Source of the DNA: RUG695 sp050943135 | GTDB taxonomy: Bacteria > Planctomycetota > Planctomycetia > Pirellulales > Thermoguttaceae | Assembly: GCA_050943135.1 (NCBI GenBank) | Contig: JBMNOP010000020.1 | Span: 1-41,177, forward strand | Direction of reading: 5' to 3' | DNA: 41,177 nt | Part shown: in pieces, positions 23,793-32,065 of the stretch | How positions within the stretch are numbered: the stretch's first letter is position 1 | Layout: the number at the start of each line of letters is the position of its first letter | Translations under genes and position numbers: made by a program | The notes under the pieces: model-generated | Database searches by the model: none | What the model was told of the DNA's origin: nothing | The model's input: the letters and a program-made list of their open reading frames with translations, nothing else

Positions 23793-25730
23793 CTAAACCG
23801 CAGAGCTTTTCTTTGATGCCCCGGCGTACCTCGGTTCGGTTGCCTGGTCGCTTCCGCTCCCAATCGTGTGAGAAGTCTCCATCTCCGACTCGAACCGATT
23901 GACCAATTCTTCGAAATAGTTCATGGCGTCACCGATAGCGGTCGGAGCGAGCATATCGACCCCGGCTCGGCGGAGGAGTTCCAACGGCGGGGCGCTACAT
24001 CCGCCTTCGAGCATTTTGAAGTAGTCGAGCCGTTCGGTTTCACCCCCGTGGGTCACGCGGTGCGCCAGGGCGATGGCGGCCGACATGCCGGTCGCGTACT
24101 TATAGACGTAGAACCCGCGGTAGAAATGGGGGATCCGCAGGCATTCGAGTTCCAGAGCGTCGTCGAGGGTAAATTTCGGTCCGAAATACGTTTCGAGCAG
24201 TTTACGGTAGATTCGGCGAATCGGGGCGATTCCGAGCGGTTCCCCGCGTTCGGCGGTCTCGTGAATCCGCTGTTCGAATTCCGAGAACATCGTCTGCCGA
24301 AAGATGGTGGCGCGCACCGCGTCGATCTGCCGGTTGATCAACCAGAGGCGCAACCGTTTATCGGAGGCTTCCCGAATCAGGTATTCGGCCAGGAGCTGTT
24401 CGTTGAACGTGCTGGCGACTTCGGCCAGGAAGACTACATAGCTATAATCCTCGTACGACTGATTTTGCGCCGAAAGATAAGTGTGCATTGAGTGTCCCCC
24501 TTCGTGAGCCAGGGTAAAAACCGACTCGATAAGATCGGACTTAAAGTTGGTCATGATGTACGGGAGCGTGTCGTACCCACCGTAACTGAACGCGCCGCTT
24601 TGTTTTCCGGCATTTTCGTAACGGTCGGCCCACCGACCCGAGGTGAGACCTTTGCGAAACGTCTTCACGTAATCGGCACCGAGCGGCGCGAGGGCGCGAC
24701 CGATCAGATCGACTGCCTCGTCCCAATCGTGATCGATTTTGATATCGCTCAGAATCGGCACGTAGGTATCGTAGAAGCGAATTTTCGGGAGTTTCATCAG
24801 TCGCCGCCTGATTTCGTAGTAGCGATAGAGGGTTGGAAGCGCGCGGTGTACCCCGTCGATCAGGTTCCTGTAAACCTGTACCGGAATGTTTTCGGCGAAA
24901 AGCGCCGCATCGAGCGTGCTCGGGTAATTTCGGGCCCGCGCATAGAAAATGGCGCCGCGCACCGAACCTTCCAGGAGCGCGGCGAGCGAGTGTTTATGCG
25001 CGTCGAACACTTGGTAGAACTTCTCGAACGCGTTCTTACGCACCGCTTGGTCGGATGAATGGAGAAAGAGCGAGAACGTTTCGTGGGTCAGGGGTTTTTC
25101 GATGCCCGATTCATCTTTGACCGAGCCGAACCGAAAATCGGCATCGGTCAGCAGGCGAAACGTTTTCGACGGCACCTGCCCCATTTCGGCGGTTAGAGCG
25201 ACAAGTTGTTCCTCTTTCCTGCTGAGCGTGTGCGGCTTTAACCGCAGGAGTTCCGTGAGCGAGCGATGCCATGGCGCGAGTCCGGGCGCGGCAAGCCGTT
25301 CTTTCCAGATCGCTTTCGGCGCGGCAAGGATCTCCGGCCGGGCGAAACTGGCCGTCTGCGCTGCGCGGGCCAATGCGGTGCTGATTTCGTCTTTCATCCC
25401 CTGGTAGTGGGTGTCGGTCATATCCTCGACCGATTTCAGAAAAGCGTAGAGTACGAGCTTTTCGGACCGCCGGTCAAACTCGGAATCGAAGCGCAGGAAC
25501 GCCTCGAGTCCTTCGAGCGTGCCGAGTTTCCCCCGGAATTCGACGTAGCGGTCGATTTCGGCCGACCAGGCTTTGAACTCTTTACGCCAAGCCGTGTCGC
25601 TCGGAAAGATCTTTTTCAGATTCCACCGATCCTGCGCCGGCACCTCGCTGCGCGCGGGAAGGTGTACACTTTTTTTCCCGGCTCGGCCGGTCTTTTCTTT
25701 TGCCCAAAGGATCTTCCGAGATATCGCCAT
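23793..25730 (-). CDS. pepF: Oligoendopeptidase F (M3B family)
   Basis: The 645-residue protein is an M3-family metallopeptidase. The zinc motif HEGGH is at 409-413 (LAHEGGHSMHTY), and the third ligand Glu lies in the following VVFLAEVASTFNEQLL helix. Typical PepF segments are WNLKKIFPSDTAW near the N-terminus, NYPSTLDAALF and the C-terminal FYVYKYATGMSAAIAL. PepF degrades short peptides in the cytoplasm; no signal peptide is present. The ATG at 25730 is chosen because the upstream extension is basic, without conservation to the family, and contains the promoter. The N-terminus is about 30 residues longer than usual PepF. Confidence 0.92.
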   Translation of the reverse strand: MAISRKILWAKEKTGRAGKKSVHLPARSEVPAQDRWNLKKIFPSDTAWRKEFKAWSAEIDRYVEFRGKLGTLEGLEAFLRFDSEFDRRSEKLVLYAFLKSVEDMTDTHYQGMKDEISTALARAAQTASFARPEILAAPKAIWKERLAAPGLAPWHRSLTELLRLKPHTLSRKEEQLVALTAEMGQVPSKTFRLLTDADFRFGSVKDESGIEKPLTHETFSLFLHSSDQAVRKNAFEKFYQVFDAHKHSLAALLEGSVRGAIFYARARNYPSTLDAALFAENIPVQVYRNLIDGVHRALPTLYRYYEIRRRLMKLPKIRFYDTYVPILSDIKIDHDWDEAVDLIGRALAPLGADYVKTFRKGLTSGRWADRYENAGKQSGAFSYGGYDTLPYIMTNFKSDLIESVFTLAHEGGHSMHTYLSAQNQSYEDYSYVVFLAEVASTFNEQLLAEYLIREASDKRLRLWLINRQIDAVRATIFRQTMFSEFEQRIHETAERGEPLGIAPIRRIYRKLLETYFGPKFTLDDALELECLRIPHFYRGFYVYKYATGMSAAIALAHRVTHGGETERLDYFKMLEGGCSAPPLELLRRAGVDMLAPTAIGDAMNYFEELVNRFESEMETSHTIGSGSDQATEPRYAGASKKSSAV

Positions 25731-25801
25731 ACCCACACTCTTTCGATACACGCGACGCGCTGTTGCGGAATTTTCCCAAGCCCCCCTTTTTCTGCGCCCG
25801 G

Positions 25802-25830
25802 ATTCTATTGGATTTTCACATTTTCGGCAA
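25802..25830 (-). promoter_or_regulatory. Promoter for pepF
   Basis: On the minus strand TTGCCG (25830-25825), a 17-base spacer and TAGAAT (25807-25802), about 70 bases before the pepF ATG. This also argues for the start at 25730. Confidence 0.5.
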
Positions 25831-25921
25831 CCCGAACAAGTCTCGCGGCGGCGGAAAGCGACCGTGTTCCGATCCGGCCTTTTCCCGACGGAGAAAAACA
25901 AAAAATTTTTTTGAGTTGTCC

Positions 25922-25950
25922 TTGACGTTTTTTTTTGATTAGGGTAGAAT
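25922..25950 (+). promoter_or_regulatory. Strong sigma70-type promoter of the aromatic amino acid operon
   Basis: TTGACG (25922-25927), a 17-base spacer and TAGAAT (25945-25950). Start near 25957; the ORF of the leader peptide begins about 50 bases later and the first enzyme gene about 250 bases later. Confidence 0.75.
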
Positions 25951-26009
25951 GACCGCCGGTTGCGATAAACAAGGGTGTTTTTCCCGCCCGCGTTTAAAGG
26001 TTTTTGGCA

Positions 26010-26072
26010 ATGAGAATGTCCACGTCCGTCTTTGCATGCTATTATTATTACTTTACTCCTCCCGAGGCGTAA
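26010..26072 (+). CDS. Tyr/Phe-rich leader peptide (20 aa) of a transcription attenuator
   Basis: A 20-codon ORF has an AAAGG ribosome site (25996-26000) at 9 bases from its ATG. Residues 11-15 are YYYYF (codons TAT TAT TAT TAC TTT, 26040-26054), and a further Phe is at residue 8. The frame ends at TAA 26070-26072, before a strong terminator and upstream of a DAHP synthase, tyrA and pheA. Four consecutive Tyr codons followed by Phe is the sensor expected for ribosome-mediated attenuation by charged tRNA-Tyr and, to a lesser extent, tRNA-Phe. It is too short for ordinary gene calling. This is an inference from architecture; translation has not been shown. Confidence 0.8.
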   Translation: MRMSTSVFACYYYYFTPPEA

Positions 26073-26144
26073 GGGTAATTTGTGTATGCAAAGATCGATA
26101 TGAGATACAAAGGCGGCACAGGTTATCCTGTGGCCGCCTTTTTT
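26029..26144 (+). promoter_or_regulatory. Attenuator with alternative pairings and terminator upstream of aroF
   Basis: Segment 1, TCTTTGCAT (26029-26037, just before the Tyr codons), is perfectly complementary to segment 2, ATGCAAAGA (26086-26094). A second pairing, TTTGT (26079-26083) with ACAAA (26107-26111), could link segment 2 to the base of the terminator. The terminator stem is AGGCGGCACAGG (26111-26122) / CCTGTGGCCGCCT (26127-26139) with one bulged base and a six-T run (26139-26144). A ribosome stalled at the Tyr codons would mask segment 1 and free segment 2. The predicted antiterminator is weak by eye, so its exact form is unresolved. Confidence 0.7.
26111..26144 (+). terminator. 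Intrinsic terminator inside the aro leader
   Basis: 12-bp GC-rich stem with loop TTAT, one bulged G, and TTTTTT directly after. It lies about 60 bases before the aroF start codon and after the leader ORF, the position expected for an attenuator. Confidence 0.9.
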
Positions 26145-26205
26145 GTTTGTCGAAGGGTGTAGAAAAAATCCTTTTTCCCGCCCGTGTTGTTAGAGGAGGA
26201 AGATC

Positions 26206-27207
26206 ATGATCGTCGTCGTCAAAGCGGATGCGAGTATCGAAAAGCAGGAACAGCTCATCACCTGGCTCAAGTCGATGGGCCTTGGCGTTCACAAGTCAGC
26301 CGGAGAATACCAGATCGTCCTGGGCCTGATCGGCGACACCAGTAGGGTCGATATGGACCTGATCGAGAGTCTTGACATCGTCGACTCCGTAAAACGGGTC
26401 AGCGAGACGTTTAAATGCTGTAACCGCAAATTCCACCCCCAAGACACGATCGTTTCGGTCGGCGACATTAAAATCGGCGGCGGCAACTTCGTGCTGATCG
26501 CCGGTCCCTGTTCGGTCGAGTCGGAAGAGCAGATCATCGAAATCGCCAGGGAGGTTAAGGCATCCGGCGCCTCAATGCTTCGTGGCGGGGCGTTCAAGCC
26601 ACGTACTTCCCCCTACGACTTCCAGGGTCTGAAAGGGCAGGGGCTCGAATTGCTCAAAGCCGCGCGTCAGGAGACCGGGCTTCCGATTGTTACCGAGATC
26701 ATGAACCTGAAAGACCTTCCCCTCTTCGAGGATATCGACGTACTCCAGGTCGGCGCGAGGAATATGCAGAACTTTGACCTCTTAAAAGAGCTCGGCACAC
26801 TGAAAAAACCGATCCTTCTGAAACGGGGTCTGGCCAACACACTCAAAGAGCTTCTGATGAGCGCCGAATATATCATGGCCAGCGGCAACGAGCAGGTGAT
26901 CCTTTGCGAGCGGGGAATCCGCACCTTCAGCGATTACCTGCGGAACACCCTCGATCTGGCAGCGGTCCCGATGCTTCACGAACTTTCGCACCTTCCGGTG
27001 ATCGTCGACCCGAGCCACGCGACCGGTATCGCGCGGATGGTTCCGCCGATGTCTCTGGCCGCGGCGGCCTGTGGAGCCGACGGGCTGATCATCGAGGTTC
27101 ATAACAAACCGAGTTGCGCGCTCTGTGACGGCGCGCAGTCCCTTACCCCGGCGATCTTCAGCGCCCTGGCCGAGAAGGTTCGCGCGGTTCGGCAAGCGGT
27201 TGCGTAA
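26206..27207 (+). CDS. aroF: 3-deoxy-7-phosphoheptulonate (DAHP) synthase, type I-beta with N-terminal regulatory domain
   Basis: This 333-residue enzyme condenses PEP and erythrose-4-phosphate, the first step of the shikimate pathway. The N-terminal 70 residues (IVVVKADASIEKQEQLITWL... ending SETFKCCNR) are the ferredoxin-like/ACT-type regulatory domain found in Thermotoga-type DAHP synthases, where tyrosine and phenylalanine are allosteric inhibitors. The catalytic TIM barrel follows, with IAGPCSVES (about 98-106), LRGGAFKPRTSPYDFQG, the metal-site KRG and ILCERGIRTF, and VDPSHATG. AGAGGAGG lies about 8 bases before the ATG. It is the first structural gene after the attenuator. Confidence 0.93.
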   Translation: MIVVVKADASIEKQEQLITWLKSMGLGVHKSAGEYQIVLGLIGDTSRVDMDLIESLDIVDSVKRVSETFKCCNRKFHPQDTIVSVGDIKIGGGNFVLIAGPCSVESEEQIIEIAREVKASGASMLRGGAFKPRTSPYDFQGLKGQGLELLKAARQETGLPIVTEIMNLKDLPLFEDIDVLQVGARNMQNFDLLKELGTLKKPILLKRGLANTLKELLMSAEYIMASGNEQVILCERGIRTFSDYLRNTLDLAAVPMLHELSHLPVIVDPSHATGIARMVPPMSLAAAACGADGLIIEVHNKPSCALCDGAQSLTPAIFSALAEKVRAVRQAVA

Positions 27208-27260
27208 CAAGTCGGTCGCCCCTCGAACGGGAACAATCCCTACTATCATAGGAGAAAATC

Positions 27261-28094
27261 ATGAAAGTCGGAATCGTCGGACTGGGCCTGATCGGCGGCT
27301 CGTTTGCCAAAGCGTATGCCGAAGAAGGAGTCGAAGTTCTTGCCTGTGAGCAAGACGACTCGATTTTGGCGTTTGCCGAACTTTCGGGCGCCGTTCACGG
27401 CCGACTGACCCAAGAGAACATCGGGGAATGCGATCTCGTCCTGATCTGCATTTACCCTGCCGCCGCGCTCGATTTTATGGGCCGGATGGGTCCTTACATC
27501 GGGAAGAAGCCGGTCGTACTTGACTGCTGCGGCACGAAACGGGCGATCGTCGCGCCGGGGCAAGAACTCGCCAAACGTTTCGGGTTCACCTACGTCGGGG
27601 GGCACCCGATGGCCGGAACTCAGTATTCCGGATTCAAACATGCCTGCGCGAACCTTTACCAAGGGGCGCCGATGGTCCTCGTCCCGCCGAGTTTCGACGA
27701 TGTCGAACTCCTCGACAAGATCAAACGACTCCTCGCTCCCGCCGGATTCGGCAAATATTCCGTAACCACGGCCGAAGAGCACGACCGTGTGATCGCGTTC
27801 ACCTCGCAACTGGCACACGTCGTCTCGAACGCTTACGTGAAAAGCCCGACCGCGGAGGCGCACCAAGGCTTTTCGGCGGGCAGTTACAAAGATATGACCC
27901 GGGTCGCCTGGCTGAACCCGGAAATGTGGGCGGAACTCTTCCTGGACAACGCCGACCACCTGACCGAAGAGATCGACGGCCTGATTCAGCGACTCGGCGA
28001 ATACAAAAAGGCGATTCTTGCCGGTGACCGCGACACCCTGGTTCGGCTCCTCGACGAGGGCCGCCGCCGCAAGGAAGGGATTGACAAGAAGTAA
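27261..28094 (+). CDS. tyrA: Prephenate dehydrogenase
   Basis: The 277-residue protein has an NAD-binding Rossmann fold at the start (GLGLIGGS, 7-14), with prephenate dehydrogenase features. These are DCCGTKRAI (about 93-101), GGHPMAGTQYSG (about 113-124) with the catalytic His, and EEHDRVIAFTSQLAHVVSNA with the second His. The C-terminal helical dimer domain includes GSYKDMTRVA and WAELFLDN. It makes 4-hydroxyphenylpyruvate, the tyrosine branch. It lies 53 bases after aroF. No ACT domain is present, so regulation is presumably at other levels, including the leader attenuator. Confidence 0.93.
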   Translation: MKVGIVGLGLIGGSFAKAYAEEGVEVLACEQDDSILAFAELSGAVHGRLTQENIGECDLVLICIYPAAALDFMGRMGPYIGKKPVVLDCCGTKRAIVAPGQELAKRFGFTYVGGHPMAGTQYSGFKHACANLYQGAPMVLVPPSFDDVELLDKIKRLLAPAGFGKYSVTTAEEHDRVIAFTSQLAHVVSNAYVKSPTAEAHQGFSAGSYKDMTRVAWLNPEMWAELFLDNADHLTEEIDGLIQRLGEYKKAILAGDRDTLVRLLDEGRRRKEGIDKK

Positions 28095-28179
28095 GAGACC
28101 TCCAAAATCAGAGTACCGGAGAGCCCCAAACCCGCTTTCCCATCAGCCACACCCCCCGGAACATCTCGGGAAGAGAACC

Positions 28180-29238
28180 ATGAAAAAAGTACACATCGAT
28201 GCCTCGAAGAGTTACGACGTATTGATCGGCGCCGGTTTGACGCGTGAAGTCGGCCCGCGGGTTAAGTCGCTCCTCGACCCGGCGGCCTGCATGCTTGCCG
28301 CCGACGATCGCGTTTACGAACTTTACGGCGAGTCGGTCCGCCGAAACCTGGAAAACGCAAAAATTCGCACAGTGACCTTCACCTTTCCCCACGGCGAACA
28401 GAGCAAAAACCTGACGACTTACAAGGCGCTCCTTGAAACGATGTGCGAACGGCAAATCACCCGGACCGACATCGTCGTCGCGCTCGGCGGCGGCGTAACC
28501 GGCGATATGGCGGGATTCGCGGCGGCAAGTTATCAGCGCGGAATCCGGTTCGTACAAGTTCCGACCACGCTTCTGGCGATGGTCGACTCGTCGGTCGGCG
28601 GCAAGACGGCGGTCGACCTCGACGGCGGAAAGAACATGGTCGGCGCCTTCTGCCAGCCTTCCCTGGTCCTCTGCGATACCGACACGCTCGAAACGCTTCC
28701 GCCGGAAGAATACGCCTGCGGCTGTGCCGAGGTCATCAAATACGCGATGATTGAAAGCGAGGATTTTTTCCGAAACCTGGAAGAAAAACCGATTTCCGAA
28801 CAGGCCGAAGAGGTGATCGCAACCTCGGTCGGCATGAAACGCGACTACGTGACGCGTGACGAGTTCGACACCGGAGATCGGGTCTTCCTGAACTTCGGAC
28901 ACACCTTCGGCCACGCGATCGAGGCGCGCAGCGGTTTCTCGATCTTGCACGGTCAGGGGGTCGCGATGGGGATGGCGGCCATCACGCGCGCCGCCGTCAA
29001 GCGCGGGCTTTGCGCCCCGGAAGTCGAAGCGCGGCTGACCGCCCTGTTGAAACAATACGCGCTTCCGACCGAAGTCCCCTATACCGCCGACGAGCTGATC
29101 TCGGCCGCCCTTTCCGACAAGAAAGCGCGAGGAGAAACAATCCGGCTGGTTGTTCCGGAAAAGATCGGCCGATGCCGTGTCGAGACGATCCCCAAGGAGA
29201 GTCTGAAAACCTGGATGCGAGAGGGCGGTATTGCGTAA
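28180..29238 (+). CDS. aroB: 3-dehydroquinate synthase
   Basis: The 352-residue product catalyses the second shikimate step. The NAD-binding motif GGGVTGDMAGFAAA is followed by QRGIRFVQVPTTLLAMVDSSVGGKTAVD, the family's most conserved block. Metal-binding residues are in EVIKYAMI and NFGHTFGHAIEA (two His), with HGQGVAMGM after. The ATG at 28180 is the family start (KKVHIDASKSYDVLIGAG); an upstream in-frame extension overlapping tyrA is not used. GGAAGAG lies just upstream. Confidence 0.94.
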   Translation: MKKVHIDASKSYDVLIGAGLTREVGPRVKSLLDPAACMLAADDRVYELYGESVRRNLENAKIRTVTFTFPHGEQSKNLTTYKALLETMCERQITRTDIVVALGGGVTGDMAGFAAASYQRGIRFVQVPTTLLAMVDSSVGGKTAVDLDGGKNMVGAFCQPSLVLCDTDTLETLPPEEYACGCAEVIKYAMIESEDFFRNLEEKPISEQAEEVIATSVGMKRDYVTRDEFDTGDRVFLNFGHTFGHAIEARSGFSILHGQGVAMGMAAITRAAVKRGLCAPEVEARLTALLKQYALPTEVPYTADELISAALSDKKARGETIRLVVPEKIGRCRVETIPKESLKTWMREGGIA

Positions 29239-29327
29239 CGCTCCCGCGCTTCCCTGACGCCCGAACAAACGATTTCAGAAACCAAAACCCCATTTCCCCG
29301 CCATCGAGCGGAGCGACGGAGAACCCT

Positions 29328-30392
29328 ATGAGTTCAACCTGTGGTACCAATATTCGCCTGACTCTTTTCGGACAGTCCCATGCCCCCGCGGTTGGAATGA
29401 CGCTTGAAAACGTCCCGGCCGGGCAAAAGATCGACTTCGACCTCCTCAACCGATTTTTAGCCCGTCGCGCGCCCGGCAGAAGCGCGTTTTCGACCGGTCG
29501 AAAAGAGGCCGACGCTCCGGTTTTTCTTTGCGGATTGGTCGGTAACGTGACCTGTGGCACGCCGATCACCGTGGTGATCCATAACACCAACGCGCGCTCG
29601 AAAGACTATGAAAACATCCGTTATGTGCCTCGGCCGGGGCACGCCGACTATACCGCTGCCGTCAAACACGCGGGTTACCAAGATTACGCCGGAGGCGGCC
29701 ACTTCTCGGGAAGACTGACCGCGCCGCTTTGCGTTGCGGGGGGAATCGCCAAACAGATCCTTGCCGAAAAGGGAATCGACGTTTTCGCCCGCATCGCCGC
29801 CGTTGGCCCGATTGCCGACGAAGGAGACTTTACCGCACCGGTTTCCGACAAAGAGTTTCCCGTCGTCTCAGACACACAAGGGGACCGGATGAAAGCGCTC
29901 ATCGCCGAAAAACGAGCCGAAGGAGACTCCGTCGGCGGCATTGCCGAATGTGTTGTTACAGGCCTACCCGTCGGACTCGGCGACCCGATCTTCGACGGCA
30001 TGGAAAACCGCATCGCCCAGATCGTTTTCGGCATCCCCGCGGTTAAAGGAATCGAATTCGGCGCCGGGTTCGGAGCCGCCCTCCTGACAGGCAGCCAAAA
30101 CAACGACCCGTTCACCGTCGAAAACGGAAAAATCATAACCCAAACCAACAACGCGGGGGGGATCCTGGGCGGGATCACCAACGGCATGCCGCTCGTCTTT
30201 CGTGCCGCGTTTAAACCGACTCCCTCGATCGCCCAACCGCAACAGAGCGTCGATTTGCGTACCGGCAAGGTCACCGAGCTGCGGATCGAGGGACGTCACG
30301 ACCCCTGCATCGTCCCGCGGGCCGTACCGGTCGTCGAAGCCGCGGCGGCCTTCGCCGTTTACGACGCGTTTCTCGCGGCGGGACTGAAATGA
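29328..30392 (+). CDS. aroC: Chorismate synthase
   Basis: The 354-residue enzyme makes chorismate from 5-enolpyruvylshikimate-3-phosphate with reduced FMN. Signatures are FGQSHAPAVGMTLENVPAG near the N-terminus (usual GESHG form), RPGHADYTAAVKH and the GGGHFSGRLTAP block. AGGILGGITNGMPL and ELRIEGRHDPCIVPRAVPVVEA follow near the C-terminus. The first signature has SHAPAVG rather than SHGxAVG, a minor deviation. GGAG lies upstream of the ATG. aroA, aroD, aroE and aroK are not in this operon and must lie elsewhere. Confidence 0.94.
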   Translation: MSSTCGTNIRLTLFGQSHAPAVGMTLENVPAGQKIDFDLLNRFLARRAPGRSAFSTGRKEADAPVFLCGLVGNVTCGTPITVVIHNTNARSKDYENIRYVPRPGHADYTAAVKHAGYQDYAGGGHFSGRLTAPLCVAGGIAKQILAEKGIDVFARIAAVGPIADEGDFTAPVSDKEFPVVSDTQGDRMKALIAEKRAEGDSVGGIAECVVTGLPVGLGDPIFDGMENRIAQIVFGIPAVKGIEFGAGFGAALLTGSQNNDPFTVENGKIITQTNNAGGILGGITNGMPLVFRAAFKPTPSIAQPQQSVDLRTGKVTELRIEGRHDPCIVPRAVPVVEAAAAFAVYDAFLAAGLK

Positions 30393-30454
30393 GAAGAATT
30401 TGTCTTACCGCAACCGACCGTTCCACTCCAACCGATTTTTGAAAGGGGATCACC

Positions 30455-31597
30455 ATGGACATAACAGATTACCGATCTCAGATAGACGAGGTCGATAAAA
30501 AATTCGTGGACCTTTTCGCCGAGCGCATGAAGATTTCCGGCGAAGTCGGACTCTATAAAAAAGAGAACCGCCGCGTCATCAACGACCCGATCCGGGAACG
30601 CGCCAAGATTACCGAAATCTCGAAACAGGCCCCCAAAGAGATTGAGGAATATACTCGGCTCCTTTATTCCGTGATTTTCGAACTGAGCCGCAGTTACCAG
30701 AACCGCCTGGTCGGAAACGGTACCGCGCTCACCAAGCAGATTACCGATGCCATCGAGCAGACGCCGAGCCTCTTCCCGCAAAGCGCTTCCGTGGCATGCC
30801 AGGGGGTGGAAGGAGCCAACTCGCAGATCGCCTGCGACCGTATTTTCAAGAATGCCAACATCCTCTTCTTTTCAAACTTCGACACCGTTTTTTCCGCCAT
30901 CGAGAAGGGACTCTGCAAATACGGCGTGATTCCGGTCGAAAACAGTACCGCCGGTTCGGTCAACTCGGTCTACGACCTGATGATGAAATATCAATTCTAC
31001 ATCATCCGCAGTGTTCGGCAGAAAATCGACCACAACCTACTGGCGATCCCCGGCACACGGATCAGCGACCTGAAAGAGATCTACTCGCACCAGCAGGCGA
31101 TCTCACAGTGCGGCGAATTCCTAAAAACGATTCCGGGCGTCAAGATCATCCCCTGCGAAAATACCGCCGTGGCCGCGAAGATGGTCGCCGGATCGGGCCG
31201 GAACGACGTGGCCGCCCTTTCCTCGCGTCTCTGCACGAAATATTACGCTCTGGAATGTTTAAAATCTTCCGTGCAAGACCAAGACAACAACTACACGCGC
31301 TTCATCTGTATTTCGAAAGACCTGGAAATCTACCCCGGCGCCGACCGCACCTCACTGATGCTGATGCTTCCCCACACGGCGGGTTCTCTCTACAAATTCC
31401 TGTCCCGACTCTACACGTTCGGGATCAACTTAATCAAGCTGGAAAGCCGTCCGGTTCCGGAACGCGAGTTTGAATTCATGTTCTATTTCGACCTCGACAC
31501 CCCGGTCTATTCCCCCGATCTTCTGCAGCTTCTCGGCGAACTTCCCGCCGCCTGCGAAGAATTCCATTACCTCGGCAGTTACAGCGAGATTATCTGA
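30455..31597 (+). CDS. pheA: Bifunctional chorismate mutase / prephenate dehydratase (P-protein)
   Basis: The 380-residue protein has an AroQ-type chorismate mutase at 1-90 (RSQIDEVDKKFVDLFAERMKIS, then RERAKI). The prephenate dehydratase domain (about 112-290) has PVENSTAGSV at 160-169 and the catalytic TRF motif at 281-283. The C-terminal ACT domain (about 298-375) carries ESRP at 330-333, the site of phenylalanine feedback. It starts phenylalanine synthesis and supplies prephenate to the neighbouring TyrA. AAAGGGGA lies before the ATG. It is the last gene before a GC-rich hairpin. Confidence 0.94.
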   Translation: MDITDYRSQIDEVDKKFVDLFAERMKISGEVGLYKKENRRVINDPIRERAKITEISKQAPKEIEEYTRLLYSVIFELSRSYQNRLVGNGTALTKQITDAIEQTPSLFPQSASVACQGVEGANSQIACDRIFKNANILFFSNFDTVFSAIEKGLCKYGVIPVENSTAGSVNSVYDLMMKYQFYIIRSVRQKIDHNLLAIPGTRISDLKEIYSHQQAISQCGEFLKTIPGVKIIPCENTAVAAKMVAGSGRNDVAALSSRLCTKYYALECLKSSVQDQDNNYTRFICISKDLEIYPGADRTSLMLMLPHTAGSLYKFLSRLYTFGINLIKLESRPVPEREFEFMFYFDLDTPVYSPDLLQLLGELPAACEEFHYLGSYSEII

Positions 31598-31626
31598 CCC
31601 GCCGCCGAAAACCTCCGAAAACGCCG

Positions 31627-31659
31627 CGCGCCGCCCCAAACAAGGCGGCGCGGCCGTTT
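31627..31659 (+). terminator. GC-rich hairpin after pheA
   Basis: CGCGCCGCC (31627-31635) pairs perfectly with GGCGGCGCG (31644-31652), loop CCAAACAA. Only a short T-run (31657-31659) follows, so strength is uncertain. Confidence 0.6.
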
Positions 31660-31797
31660 CACCCCGCCCCAACCGATTACCTTCCGCTCCGGAGCTCCGG
31701 TCTAAGCCTGTTCCCCATCTAAAGCCGCGTCGGATTTTATCGATAAAGCCCCTTAAAATTTTTTGGTTTTTACCTAATATCATCCGTTGGGGAGATA

Positions 31798-31825
31798 TTG
31801 ACAATTGTTTATTATTCGATAGTAT
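31798..31825 (+). promoter_or_regulatory. Candidate promoter for the polysaccharide locus
   Basis: Consensus TTGACA (31798-31803), 16 bases, TAGTAT (31820-31825). It lies about 240 bases upstream of the TagA-like gene in an A+T-rich stretch; the leader between 31830 and 32065 holds no gene. Confidence 0.5.
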
Positions 31826-32065
31826 CATAGTTTGCGATGTGTCGGTTTTCAAACACCCACATGTTTAACTCAAATCGGAGTGGAGAATCCGATTGCAGAG
31901 TAGCTTTTAACGCGCAAAGAGGGACGCTCCTTCGTCCGGAGCGGTGGTTTGCGCCTCGCTCCCACCACGAACGTCAGAGGAATCCTGCCAAGACTTGACC
32001 GGCCACGGAAAACGATCGAACAATAGTGGGTTTGCGCCAGAGTGTTGTGATGAAGATATAACACC

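Noticed and set aside
25731..25901. N-terminal extension of PepF
   Set aside because: It contains a TTGCCG-17-TAGAAT promoter and has no similarity to the PepF N-terminus.
26070..26144. T-box riboswitch as explanation of the aro leader
   Set aside because: No T-box consensus (AGGGUGGNACCGCG) or specifier stem-loop is visible; the leader ORF with Tyr codons explains the structure better.
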